DNA of 64,000 bases from Gaiellasilicea sp963802765 (lineage in GTDB: Bacteria > Actinomycetota > Thermoleophilia > Gaiellales > Gaiellaceae). Shown here piece after piece: positions 33,340-43,806 of this stretch. Within the stretch, counting starts at the first letter, position 1; every line of letters begins with the position of its first letter. The notes under the pieces were generated by a model. That model did no database searches. It had not been told where the DNA came from and saw only the letters and a program-made list of their open reading frames with translations. Made by a program: the position numbers and the translations under genes. The DNA lies in the NCBI GenBank assembly GCA_963802765.1, contig CAWDJZ010000007.1:124001-188000 (forward strand), read 5' to 3'.

Positions 33340-33780
33340 TTAGTAGTCGGGAATGAAGCTCGAGAGCCCCTGCGAAGAAGACGGTCCGCGTACTCGGCGC
33401 GGAAGGCGGTCTTCGCCCGTGACGCCTCGCGTGAGGCCTCCAGCTGGGCTTCATCGAGCCGGTCGGCAGCGGGGTCGCCGTCGAAGCGCGCGACGATCCA
33501 CTGCCGCACGAGGCGGTCGTCGGCGAGGGACACCGTGATCGAGTCGCGTAGCAACGCCAGTGCCTTCGCAAGTTCATCCGGCACCCGCAAGGCGGCGAGT
33601 GTTGCGTGTAGGCCCGCGCGCTGGCGCACGATCGAATCGATCTCCCTGAGAGCCGTCTCGCGGCCGATTGCCGGCGGGTTGGACTCGACCCTGACGATGA
33701 GCGACCCGAGATTGCCCTTTTGTGCTGTGCCTGGTATGGACCTGGCGGTCGAGGATGACCGCAGGCGTTGACGGTAAGAT
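33340..33780 (-). pseudogene. Fragment of a hypothetical (probably exported) protein, frameshifted
   Basis: The minus strand codes for NLGSLIVRVESNPPAIGRET, ALREIDSIVRQRAGLHATLA, ALALLRDSITVSLADDRLVR, QWIVARFDGDPAADRLDEAQ and SRAKTAFRAEYADRLL, then after a shift ends LSSFIPDY with TAA at 33340-33342. Composition is that of a real helical protein, resembling C-terminal halves of actinobacterial secreted proteins with ADDR-WI motifs. No start or signal peptide is found upstream; the N-terminus is missing or out of frame. Function unknown. Confidence 0.5.
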
Positions 33781-33962
33781 GCTGTCTGACGAACGAGACG
33801 CTACTGTAGCGAGGCGTGCAAGCAGCGTCGGTGCGCCGCGGACGACGCTGCGCCGGCGTGCGTCGACGTCGGCGGAAGTGGCTGGGCGGTGTCCGTCGGC
33901 GCTTACCAGCGGACGAGCGGATACGGGGTCTTCTTCCCTGCGCCCCGGGGTATCCTCGGCCC
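33781..33962. other. Intergenic region upstream of hmgA
   Basis: Holds a palindrome CGCTAC-T-GTAGCG (33799-33811) that could bind a regulator of homogentisate breakdown. No clear -35/-10 pair for hmgA was identified. Confidence 0.4.
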
Positions 33963-35154
33963 ATGCCCTTCTACCAGCGCCTCGGCGAGGTCCCGCGCAA
34001 GCGGCACATCCAGTTCCGCGACAACGGCGCCCTGCTCACCGAGGAGGTGATGGGCCTCGAGGGCTTCACCGGCAACGAGTCGATCCTCTACCACCTCCAG
34101 TCGCCCTGCCGCGTGCAGGAGGTCGGCGAGTTCGAGCCGATCGAGCGCGAGGAGTGGGTGCCCGACACGCACCAGCACCGGATGATGCACACGAAGGACG
34201 TCGAGCCCGGCGGCGACGAGATCACGGGCCGCCGGGTGCTGATGTGGAACGCCGACGTCGAGATCTCGCTCTGCCGGCCGACCGAGCAGATGGACTACTT
34301 CTTCCGCAACGGCGAGGGCGACGAGGTGATCTTCGTCCACGAGGGCTCGGGGACGCTCGAGACGATCTTCGGCGAGCTGCCTACACGGAGGGCGACTACG
34401 TCGTGGTCCCGCGCGGGACGACCTACCGCTTCCGGCCGGAGGGCGAGCAGCGCTACCTCGTCTTCGAGACCCCGGGCCTGATCGAGATCCCGCGCCGCTA
34501 CCGGAACCAGTACGGCCAGATCCTCGAGGGGGCGCCGTACTACCACCGCGACATCCATCCGCCGACGGAGCTGAACACGCATCGCGAGCGCGGCGAGTTC
34601 CCGGTCAAGGTGCGCGTTCGCGGCGGCTACCAGACGTACTCCTCGACTACCACCCCTTCGACGTCGTCGGCTGGGACGGCTACCTCTACCCGTGGACGTT
34701 CTCGATCCACGACTTCGAGCCGATCACCGGCCGGATCCACCAGCCGCCGCCGTCGCACCAGACCTTCGCGGGCCGGAACTTCGTCATCTGCTCGTTCTGC
34801 CCGCGCAAGCTCGACTTCGACCCGCTCGCGATGCCGATCCCGTACCACCACTCGAACCTGCAGAGCGAGGAGATGATCTATTACGTCTCCGGCAACTTCG
34901 GCTCACGCAAGGGCGTGGACGTCGGCTCGATCACGCTCCATCCGTCGGGCCTGCCGCACGGCCCGCAGCCGGGGCTGGCGGAGAAGGCGATCGGCCTGCA
35001 CGAGACGGGCGAGCTCGCGGTCATGTGCGACACGTTCAACCCGCTGCGGCTGTCGACGCTCGCGCGCGACCTCGACGACGGCAAGTACGCGCTCTCCTGG
35101 TACGAGACGGGCGACGAGGCCCACCGAGACGCCGGGCTCACCTCCCATCTCTAG
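33963..35154 (+). CDS. hmgA: Homogentisate 1,2-dioxygenase, two frameshifts
   Basis: Cupin-fold iron dioxygenase opening the homogentisate ring. Three consecutive segments in three frames join without gaps: MPFYQRLGEVPRKRHIQF to LETIFGELP; YTEGDYVVVPRGTTYRF to GGYQTY; and DYHPFDVVGWDGYLYPW to the end EAHRDAGLTSHL. Iron-site residues are expected in PYHHSNLQSEEMIYYVSGNF and HPSGLPHGPQ. Missing single C residues near 34381 and 34640 explain both breaks. About 397 residues. Works after hppD in tyrosine breakdown. Confidence 0.88.
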
Positions 35155-35157
35155 CGG

Positions 35158-35753
35158 GTGCGCGCTCGTCACTCGACTGGGACGGGACGGTCACCGTCCG
35201 GGACTCGCTCGTGCAGGTGATCCACGAGTTCGGCGACCCCGCGATCCTCGCCGAGCTCGAGCCGCGGGTCGGCGTCGACCTGACCCTGCACGAGGAGATC
35301 GCGCGCGAGTTCGCTGCGATCACGGCGCCGCTCGCCGAGGTCGTCGACTGGGTGGTGGAGCACGTCGCAGGTGCGGCCGGCCTGCGGGAGGTCGCCGCGC
35401 TCGAGCCGCTCGTGATCTCGGCCGGATTCCACGAGCTGATCGAGCCCGTCCTCGAGCGGGAGGGGGTGCCGCTGGAGGTTCTGGCGAACCGGGTCGACGC
35501 GCGCCCGGACGGCTGGCGCGTCCGCTTCCGAGACGAGGCGGCCTGTGCGATCTGCGGCGAGCCGTGCAAGCGCGGAAGCCTCGCGGGCGAGCCGTACGTC
35601 TACGTCGGCGACGGCTACTCCGACCGCTGCGCCGCGCTCGCGGCCGAGCGGATCTTCGCCCGGGACGCGCTCGCCGCGCACCTCGACGCGCGCGGCGTCG
35701 CGTACGAGCCGTTCGAGGACCTGCGCGACGTCGCCGCCGCGCTGGCCAAGTAA
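35158..35753 (+). CDS. HAD-superfamily phosphatase (MtnX/phosphoserine phosphatase-like)
   Basis: HAD hydrolase of about 197 residues. Motif I is LDWDGTVTVRDSL, motif II PLVISAGFHELIEPVL, a CAICGEPCK cysteine cluster as in MtnX relatives, and motif IV VYVGDGYSDRCAALAA. The start is unclear: GTG at 35158 is followed by a one-base deletion before LDWDGT. The stop TAA and preceding Ala-Lys codons are part of a perfect palindromic repeat. Follows hmgA by a few bases. Substrate unknown. Confidence 0.75.
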
Positions 35754-35769
35754 CAGACTGTTACTTGGC
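35745..35769. repeat. Palindromic repeat, family A, between converging genes
   Basis: Perfect 12-base arms GCCAAGTAACAG and CTGTTACTTGGC around one A. It provides AK-stop for the HAD gene and sits immediately after the likely stop of the converging lacI-type gene, so it may be a bidirectional transcription end. Confidence 0.8.
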
Positions 35770-36772
35770 TACCCGGCGCCGCGGGCGCGCTCGAGCGGCC
35801 CGGCCGCAGGCGCGGCCGGAAGACGTAGTTCGGCAGGGACTGCGCCCCGTCGATCAAAGAGCGGAGCGCGAGCACGGCGGTGCGGGCGATCTCGTCGATC
35901 GGCTGCTCGACCGTCGTCAGCGCCGGCTCGTTCCACGAGGCCGCCTCGATGCCGTCGAAGCCGACGACCGAAAGGTCCCCGGGCACGTCGACGCCGTGCG
36001 CCTCGGCCTCGCGGATCACGCCGATCGCCATCAGGTCGTTCGAGCACATGATCCCGGTCGGGGGCCCGCCCGCGTTCGCGACCAGCGCCCGGAAGGCCTC
36101 GCGACCGCCCTCGACCGTGAACGCCGTGTGCGTGACGAGGCCGTCCGGCTCCAACCCGAACGCCCTCAGCGCCGCCTCGCGCCCTTCCGCCTTCTCTCGC
36201 GTGGGGCTCGAGAACGCGTCGCCGGCCGCGAAGCCGATCCGGCGATGGCCGAGCCCGAGCAGATGCTCGGTCGCGAGCTGCCCGGCGACGCGCTCGTCCA
36301 CGCCGACCGACGTGACGTCGAGTCGCGGCGAGCCGCCGTTGACGAAGACGAGCCGCGCGCCCGCAGCGAGGAGCCGCCGGTAGTGGACGAGCTCCGAGCG
36401 CACGTCGGTGACCTCGCTCGAGATGAAGATCATCCCGTCCACGCGCCGCTCGAGCAGCATGTGGACGTAGTCGGCTTCCCGCGTGGGCGAGCCGGCGGTG
36501 TTGCAGAGGATGGTTGCGAGCCCGGCCTCCGTCGCGGACCGCTCCAGCTCCTCCGCGAGCGCGGGGAAGATGGGATTACCGAGCTCGGGGACGAGGAGGC
36601 CGATCGCGCCCGTCGCGCCGGGCCGCTGCGGGGGCACGTAGAGGAGCTCGCGCATCGCGTGCTCGACCCGCAGGCGGGTCTCGTCCCGGACCGCCGTGGA
36701 GCCGCTCGCGACGCGCGACGCGGTCGCGAGGCTGACGCCGGCCTGGCGCGCGACGTCGCGCAGCGTGCTCAT
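35769..36772 (-). CDS. LacI-family transcriptional regulator
   Basis: N-terminal LacI HTH (STLRDVARQAGVSLATASRV) and periplasmic-binding-like effector domain (AIGLLVPELGNPIFPALAEE, RVDGMIFISSEV, RLVFVNGG, VGVDERVAGQLATEHL, LGHRRIGFAAG, GIMCSNDLMAIGVIREAEAH, LSVVGFDGIEAASWNEPALT, TVEQPIDEIARTA). About 334 residues. The frame runs open past RPGRSS; a shift gives ERARGAG and TAG at 35769-35771. Divergent from the alpha-glucan operon, so it most likely represses it and is released by maltose, trehalose or a related sugar. Confidence 0.88.
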
Positions 36773-36826
36773 GGTTCTGGGTGCGTTCTCAGGGATTTTC
36801 CGCAGATGAGGACGGGAATTCTCGGC

Positions 36827-36888
36827 TTGACAGGTTCAGGGAAGCTGGCACAATTGCGCCTGCGTTTCACGGAACTGAAACAAGTTTC
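36827..36888 (+). promoter_or_regulatory. Promoter and candidate LacI operator of the alpha-glucan operon
   Basis: TTGACA (36827-36832), 16 bases, CACAAT (36849-36854). Downstream, GTTTC (36864-36868), then GAAAC-AA-GTTTC (36877-36888), gives overlapping inverted repeats just after the expected start point, a suitable repressor site. The ribosome-binding site GGAAGG precedes the ATG at 36923. Confidence 0.65.
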
Positions 36889-36922
36889 GCGCATCGTTGC
36901 AACCTCTGAAGGAAGGACTGGT

Positions 36923-38164
36923 ATGAAGAAGCATGTTCGGCGCGCCGTACCCGGTGCGCTCCTGGCGGTCGCCGCCCTGCTGCTGCTGGCCGGCCCCGTC
37001 GGCGCGGCGAGCACCGCGCCGACGACGACGGTGACGATCTGGACCGACTCGGATCGCAAGGCCGCCGTCGACAAGATCGCCTCCGCCTGGGGTAGCCAGC
37101 GCGGCGTGAACGTCGCGGTCGTCCAGAAGGACTTCGGCAAGATCCGCGACGACCTCAAGACCGTTCAGCCCGAGACGGCGCCCGACGTGATCGTCGGCGC
37201 GCACGACTGGACGGGCGAGCTCGCCGCGAGCGGCCTCGTCCTGCCGCTCAACCCGCGCGCCGCCGTGAAGGCGAAGTTCCCGAGCTACGCGCTCGACGCC
37301 TTCTCGTACGGCACGGCCGTCAAGCGCCTCTACGGCGCCCCGGTCGTGATCGAGAACATCGGCCTCGTCGTCAACACGAAGCTCGCCAAGGTGCCGACGA
37401 GCTTCGCCGATCTGCAGGCGCAGGCGCTCGCCTTCAAGAAGAAGAAGGCCGGCAACATCGCCATCGCCGTGCAGCAGGGCGCGAACGGTGACGCGTACCA
37501 CATGTACCCGTTCTTCTCCGGCCTCTGTGGCTACGTGTTCGGGAAGAACAGCGCCGGCAACCTCGACCCGTCCGACATCGGCCTGCGGAGCCCCGCGTTC
37601 CTCCGCAACGCGCCCATGATCGACACGTGGAACCGGCTCGGGCTGATCAACGCGAAGGTCGACGACGGCGCCGCCTCGAACGCGTTCCTGAAGGGTCAGG
37701 CCGCGTTCTGGCTCACCGGCCCGTGGAACGCCGACCGGATCACGCAGGCCAAGATCCCGTTCAAGGTCGTGCAGGTCCCGAGCAACAAGTGCAAGTCGGT
37801 GCCGTTCCTCGGCTCGCAGGGCTTCCTGGTGACGAAGTTCGCCCAGACGCACGGCGTCGAGTCGGCGGCGAAGGACCTCGTCGGCGACTACATGATGCGG
37901 GCCGACTCCCAGCTCGCCCTGTCGCAGGCGAACGGCCGCTATCCGGCCAACGTCGACGCTGCGAAGCAGGTCAAGAGCAGCGTGCTGAAGCAGTTCGGCG
38001 CCGCCGGCACCGGCGGTGTGCCGATGCCGAACATCCCGCAGATGTCGAGCGTCTGGTCCGACCTCGGCGGGGCGTGGGTCAAGTCGACCCGCGGCGCCGG
38101 CTCGGTCCGGGCCCGCGTGTCGTTCACGACCGCAGCGCGCAACATCGCGAACAAGATCGGCTAA
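36923..38164 (+). CDS. malE: ABC sugar-binding protein (maltose type)
   Basis: Extracytoplasmic binding protein of about 413 residues. Signal peptide AVPGALLAVAALLLLAGPVG with AxA-like cleavage site GAAS but no lipobox cysteine. Mature part starts TTTVTIWTDSDRKAAVDKIA and has ETAPDVIVGAHDWTGELAAS, AVKRLYGAPVVIENIGLVVN, LKGQAAFWLTGPWNADRI and FLGSQGFLVTKFA, as in MalE/cyclodextrin-binding proteins. First gene of the operon, followed by a strong hairpin that may lower expression of the permeases relative to it. Confidence 0.92.
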   Translation: MKKHVRRAVPGALLAVAALLLLAGPVGAASTAPTTTVTIWTDSDRKAAVDKIASAWGSQRGVNVAVVQKDFGKIRDDLKTVQPETAPDVIVGAHDWTGELAASGLVLPLNPRAAVKAKFPSYALDAFSYGTAVKRLYGAPVVIENIGLVVNTKLAKVPTSFADLQAQALAFKKKKAGNIAIAVQQGANGDAYHMYPFFSGLCGYVFGKNSAGNLDPSDIGLRSPAFLRNAPMIDTWNRLGLINAKVDDGAASNAFLKGQAAFWLTGPWNADRITQAKIPFKVVQVPSNKCKSVPFLGSQGFLVTKFAQTHGVESAAKDLVGDYMMRADSQLALSQANGRYPANVDAAKQVKSSVLKQFGAAGTGGVPMPNIPQMSSVWSDLGGAWVKSTRGAGSVRARVSFTTAARNIANKIG

Positions 38165-38180
38165 GCACCGATCGCAGTAC

Positions 38181-38208
38181 GGTGGGGGCGCCGCGAGGCG
38201 CCCCCACC
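38181..38208 (+). terminator. Hairpin between malE and malF
   Basis: Perfect 12-base arms GGTGGGGGCGCC and GGCGCCCCCACC with a GCGA loop, 17 bases after the malE stop. Such intercistronic hairpins commonly stabilise or partly terminate after the binding-protein gene. Confidence 0.75.
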
Positions 38209-38251
38209 GCCTCACCCGCCCACACAGAGCGGCCGAGATCCACCGACACGC

Positions 38252-39872
38252 GTGAGCACGACGACAGTCTCCGAAGCTCCTCGTCGCCGCCCGGCCGGGA
38301 CCGCCGCGTGGGCGCTCCCCTCGCGCGCTGTCGCCGCCGCGTCCGGCCCCATCGGGCTCGCGCTCAAGCTCGGCTTCCTCGCGGTCGTCAACGCGATCGG
38401 GCTCTGGGCGGCGATCATCCTCGCAGGCGAGCAGAAGTGGGTCGCGCTCGTCGTCCTCGTCCTGGCGACGGCCGCGATCGACCTGGTCTACCTGATCCCG
38501 AACCGGTTCGTCCCGCTCAAGTTCCTCATCCCCGGGACGTTCTTTCTGCTCGCCTTTCAGATCGCTCCGATCATCTACAACGTCAACATCGCCTTCACAA
38601 ACTGGTCGACCGGCCACATCCTGACCAAGGACGAGGCGATCGTCGGGATCCAGCGCAACTCGCTCGCAGAGTCGCCGGACGGGGGTCAGTACGTGATGCG
38701 GCCGGCGCGCGCGGAGGACGGCTCGCTCGTCCTGATCCTCTACGACGAGGAGGCCTCGGCCGGCTTCGTGGGGACGAAGGAAGGGCTCGAGGAAGCGCCC
38801 TCGGGCTCGGTCGAGCTGGACGAGAATTTCGAGATCGCCTCCGCCCCGGAGGGGTACACGCTCGTCCCGCCCGACCAGCTGCTGGCGCTCGACCGGCAGC
38901 TCGCCGGCTACACCGTCCCGGTCGGCGGCGACCGCGCGATCCGGGCGGAGGGGTTCGACACCGCGCTCGAGCTCCAACCGACGCTGCGCTACGACCCGGC
39001 AGCGGACACGTTCACGAGGATCGAGGACGGCACCGTCTTCCGCGACAACGACAAGGGGTCGTTCGTCGCGGCCGGAGGCGAAGAGCTCGAGCCGGGCTGG
39101 AAGACCGGCATCGGCCTCGCGAACTTCTCGGCGGTCATCTCCAACCCGCTCGTGCGCGATCCATTCGTCCGCGTCTTCATCTGGACCTTCGCCTTCGCCA
39201 GCCTGACCGTCTTCTTCTCGTTCGCGCTCGGGCTCTTGATGGCGATCGTGCTCGACAAGCCGGGCTTGCGCTTCCAGCGCGGCTACCGCTCGCTGCTCGT
39301 GATCCCGTACGCGATCCCCGGCTTCCTGTCCGTGCTCGTCTGGGCCGGCCTCCTGAACGACGACTTCGGCGTCGTCAACAACGTCCTCGGTCTCGACGTG
39401 CCGTGGCTCTTCGACCCGAACTGGGCCAAGGTCTCGATCATCATCGTCAGCACCTGGCTCACGTTCCCGTACTTCTTCCTTGTCTCGATGGGCGCGCTCC
39501 AGTCGATCCCGGGGGAGCTGATCGAGGCGGCGAAGGTCGACGGCGGCGGCCGGACGCAGATCTTCCGGCAGGGTGACGCTGCCCTTGCTCCTCGTCGCGG
39601 TTGCGCCGCTCCTGATCGCCTCGTTCGCCTTCAACTTCAACAACTTCGGAAACATCTACTTCCTCACCGGCGGCGGGCCGCCGGCCGAGGACCAGTCGGT
39701 TGCGGGCGCGACCGACATCCTCATCACTTACACGTACAAGATCGCGTTCGAGTCCGGGAAGGGGCAGGACTACGGGCTCGCCAGCGCGGTCTCGATCTTC
39801 ATCTTTGTGATCGTGGGCGCGATCTCCGCATTCGCCTTCTGGCGCACCAAGTCACTGGAGAACCTCGCATGA
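38252..39872 (+). CDS. malF: Maltose-type ABC transporter permease, frameshifted
   Basis: MalF-like permease. Helices FLAVVNAIGLWAAIILAG and LVVLVLATAAIDLVYLI, then FLIPGTFFLLAFQIAPIIYN, a large extracytoplasmic insert (about residues 125-300, with TNWSTGHILTKDEAIVGIQR) like the P2 loop of E. coli MalF, and the permease core YRSLLVIPYAIPGFLSVLVW. The EAA loop IPGELIEAAKVDGGGRTQIF is split: one extra G near 39571 shifts the frame, after which VTLPLLLVAVAPLLIASFAF continues to the stop. About 540 residues restored. Confidence 0.88.
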
Positions 39873-40816
39873 CGACCGCCGACCAGCTCGCCGACGCACG
39901 CGCCGCCGCCGAGCCGGCCGCGGCCGAGAAGGCACCCCGCCGCCGGCCCGACCTCGGCGACACCTGGTGGCGCCACCTGATCGCGCTCGTCGCGCTCGCG
40001 ATCGCGATCTTCCCGGCCGCGTACGTCGCTTCGGCCGCCTTCAGCGCCGACCCGACGCTGACCGGCGCGTCGCTGATCCCGCGCGAGGTGACGCTGGACA
40101 ACTTCCGCACGATGCTCTCGGGGACGGTGAACGTCGCCGGCGCCGACGAGGACACGCCCTACATTCGCTGGTACGCGAACACACTCGTCGTCGCGGGCGC
40201 GACAGCGATCCTGACCGTGCTGCTCGGCGCGATGGCCGCGTACGCGTTCAGCCGCTTCCGCTTCACCGGGCGCAGGTTGGGGATGCTGGCCCTGCTGCTG
40301 ATCCAGATGTTCCCGCAGTTGCTGGCGGTGGTGGCGATCTACCTGATCATCCTGAACACCGGCGAGGTCTTCCCGATCCTCGGGCTGAACAGCCTCACCG
40401 CCCTCACCCTCGTCTATCTCGGCGGCGTGATGGGCGTGAACGTCTGGCTGATGAAGGGCTTCTTCGACACGATTCCGCGCGAGCTGGACGAGTCCGCCCG
40501 CGTCGACGGTGCCACGCCTGCGCAGGTCTTCTGGGGCGTCGTGCTGCCGCTGGCCGCTCCCGTGCTCGCTGTCGTCGGCCTCTTCTCCTTCGTCGCGACG
40601 ATCAACGAGTACGTGATCGCGAGTGTGCTGATGCAGGAGCGCGACAAGTTCACGCTCCCGATCGGGATGCGCTCGTTCATCGACCAGCAGTACGCGGAGC
40701 AGTGGGGTGTGTTCGCGGCGGGCGTGCTGCTCGCGGCCGTGCCTGCGGTGCTGATCTTCCTCTTCCTCCAGCGCTTCATCGTCTCCGGGCTGACGCAGGG
40801 GTCGGTCAAGGGATGA
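39869..40816 (+). CDS. malG: Maltose-type ABC transporter permease
   Basis: Second permease, about 315 residues. WWRHLIALVALAIAIFPAAY, helix NTLVVAGATAILTVLLGAMA, AYAFSRFRFTGRRLGML, LLIQMFPQLLAVVAIYLII and the EAA-type loop DTIPRELDESARVDGATPAQ; ends with LIFLFLQRFIVSGLTQGSVKG, the MalG signature. ATG overlaps the malF stop (ATGA) and its own stop overlaps the next gene. Confidence 0.94.
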   Translation: MTTADQLADARAAAEPAAAEKAPRRRPDLGDTWWRHLIALVALAIAIFPAAYVASAAFSADPTLTGASLIPREVTLDNFRTMLSGTVNVAGADEDTPYIRWYANTLVVAGATAILTVLLGAMAAYAFSRFRFTGRRLGMLALLLIQMFPQLLAVVAIYLIILNTGEVFPILGLNSLTALTLVYLGGVMGVNVWLMKGFFDTIPRELDESARVDGATPAQVFWGVVLPLAAPVLAVVGLFSFVATINEYVIASVLMQERDKFTLPIGMRSFIDQQYAEQWGVFAAGVLLAAVPAVLIFLFLQRFIVSGLTQGSVKG

Positions 40817-42621
40817 CCGTGACCGACGTCAGGGCGCCGGCGACGCTGCTCGACCGGCCGCATCACGACGGCTCCGACGCCTACGTGCTGGAGCGCCCGG
40901 ACGAGCTCGGCGGCCGGGCGACGGTTCGCCTGCGGGTGCCGCGCGGGACGCGGCTGGACGACGTCGTCCTCCGCTCCGTCGTCGACGGCGAGCCCAGTCA
41001 CGTGAAGGCCGTGGTCGACGAGGAGACGGAGACGGACGTCTGGTACCGCGCGAGCTTCGCGGTCGGCAATCCCTCGACGCGCTACCGCTGGCTGCTGTCC
41101 GGCGGGGACGTCGGCTACGCGTGGCTGAACGGGCTCGACCTCCACGGCCACGACGTCGCGGACGCCGACGACTTCGTCCTCTCGACCGATCCGGGCGGGC
41201 CGGACTGGCACCTCGGCTCGGTCGCCTACGAGATCTTCCCCGACCGGTTTGCGTCGAGCGGGCTCGAGGTCGAGGCTCCTACCTGGGCGGTTCGCCGGGC
41301 CTGGGGCGACATGCCGCGCGGGCGGGACCGGACGACGGCGTTCGAGCTCTACGGCGGCGACCTGCGCGGGATCGAGGCGCATCTCGACCACGTCGAGCGG
41401 CTCGGCGCCGACCTGCTCTACCTCACTCCCTTCTTCCCCGCGGGCAGCACGCACCGCTACGACGCATCGTCGTTCGACCACGTCGACCCGCTTCTCGGCG
41501 GCGACGAGGCGCTGGAGTCGCTCGTCCGCGCGGCGCACGGGCGCGGTCTCCGGCTCGTCGGCGACCTGACCCTGAACCACAGCGGCGCCGGTCACGAGTG
41601 GTTCGAGCGCGAGCCGGAGTTCTACTTCTTCGACGAGTCGCTCCCGCACGGCTACGTCTCGTGGTTCGGCGTCCGCACGCTGCCGAAGCTCAACTGGGGC
41701 TCGTCGGCTCTGCGCGACCAGATGCAGGCCGTAGCGCAGCGCTGGCTCGACGCAGGCCTCGACGGCTGGCGGATCGACGTCGCGAACATGACCGGGCGCT
41801 ACTGGAACGACGACCGGCTCCGCGACGCGGCCGCGGCGATCCGAGCCGTGCTCGGCCCGGAGCACCTCCTGGTCGCAGAGCACGGCTACGACTTCCGCGG
41901 CGACCTGGCCGGCGGTGGCTGGCACGGAGCGATGAACTACGCCGGCTTCATGCGGCCCGTCTGGGGATGGCTGCGCAGCGGCGACGAGCTTCCGGACGAG
42001 CTGGACACCTCCTTCTGGAGCACGCAGGTCCGGCTGCCGCGCCTGGCCGGGAGCGCCGCGGTCGGCTCGATGCAGGCGTTCCGCGCCGGCGTGCCCTGGC
42101 AGTCGCTGCTCCACTCCTGGAACGTGCTCGACAGCCACGACACCGCGCGCTTCCGGACCGTCTCGGGCACACGCGGTCGGCACGAGGTCGGGATCGGGCT
42201 CCAGATGACATTGCCCGGCGTGCCGATGGTCTTCGCCGGCGACGAGCTCGGCCTCGAGGGTGCCTGGGGCGAGGACGCCCGCCGGACGATGCCCTGGGAC
42301 CGGCCCGAGTCGTGGGACACGAGGCTGCTCGAGGAGTACCGCCGCCTGATCGCGCTGCGGCGCTCCGCACCGGCGCTCGCGCGCGGCGGCTGCCGCTGGG
42401 CCTACGTCGACGCCGACTGCCTCGTCTACCTGCGCGAGACGGCCGCCGAGCGCCTCCTCTGCCTGGCGAGCCGAGACGCACACGCACCCGTGCGCCTGCC
42501 GCGCGACCTGCTCGGCGCGGGCGCGCTCGAGACCCTCTACGGCGGCGAGCCGGCCCTCGAGGCCGGCGAGGCGGTCCTGCCCGCCGACGGCCCCTCATTC
42601 CACGTCTGGAGGATCAGCTAG
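40813..42621 (+). CDS. Cytosolic GH13 alpha-glucosidase / neopullulanase-like
   Basis: Glycoside hydrolase family 13, 602 residues, no signal peptide. An N-terminal beta domain (residues 1-130, ATVRLRVPRGTRLDD, YRASFAVGNPSTRYRWLL) precedes the barrel: VGDLTLNHSG, nucleophile Asp in DGWRIDVANMTGR, acid/base Glu in HLLVAEHGYDF, and NVLDSHDTARF. Layout fits maltodextrin or cyclodextrin breakdown after import. Overlaps malG and malK by short spacing. Confidence 0.9.
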   Translation: MTVTDVRAPATLLDRPHHDGSDAYVLERPDELGGRATVRLRVPRGTRLDDVVLRSVVDGEPSHVKAVVDEETETDVWYRASFAVGNPSTRYRWLLSGGDVGYAWLNGLDLHGHDVADADDFVLSTDPGGPDWHLGSVAYEIFPDRFASSGLEVEAPTWAVRRAWGDMPRGRDRTTAFELYGGDLRGIEAHLDHVERLGADLLYLTPFFPAGSTHRYDASSFDHVDPLLGGDEALESLVRAAHGRGLRLVGDLTLNHSGAGHEWFEREPEFYFFDESLPHGYVSWFGVRTLPKLNWGSSALRDQMQAVAQRWLDAGLDGWRIDVANMTGRYWNDDRLRDAAAAIRAVLGPEHLLVAEHGYDFRGDLAGGGWHGAMNYAGFMRPVWGWLRSGDELPDELDTSFWSTQVRLPRLAGSAAVGSMQAFRAGVPWQSLLHSWNVLDSHDTARFRTVSGTRGRHEVGIGLQMTLPGVPMVFAGDELGLEGAWGEDARRTMPWDRPESWDTRLLEEYRRLIALRRSAPALARGGCRWAYVDADCLVYLRETAAERLLCLASRDAHAPVRLPRDLLGAGALETLYGGEPALEAGEAVLPADGPSFHVWRIS

Positions 42622-43789
<1,168 letters not shown>

Positions 43790-43806
<17 letters not shown>

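Noticed and set aside
35615..35768. C-terminal extension of the LacI protein through the palindrome
   Set aside because: The extension (TVCYLAS and onward) is antisense to the HAD gene; a one-base shift gives a normal stop at 35769.
36836..39655. Long minus-strand open frame antisense to malE-malF
   Set aside because: Arg/Asp/Glu-rich with no family motif; typical shadow of a GC-rich gene in the opposite strand.
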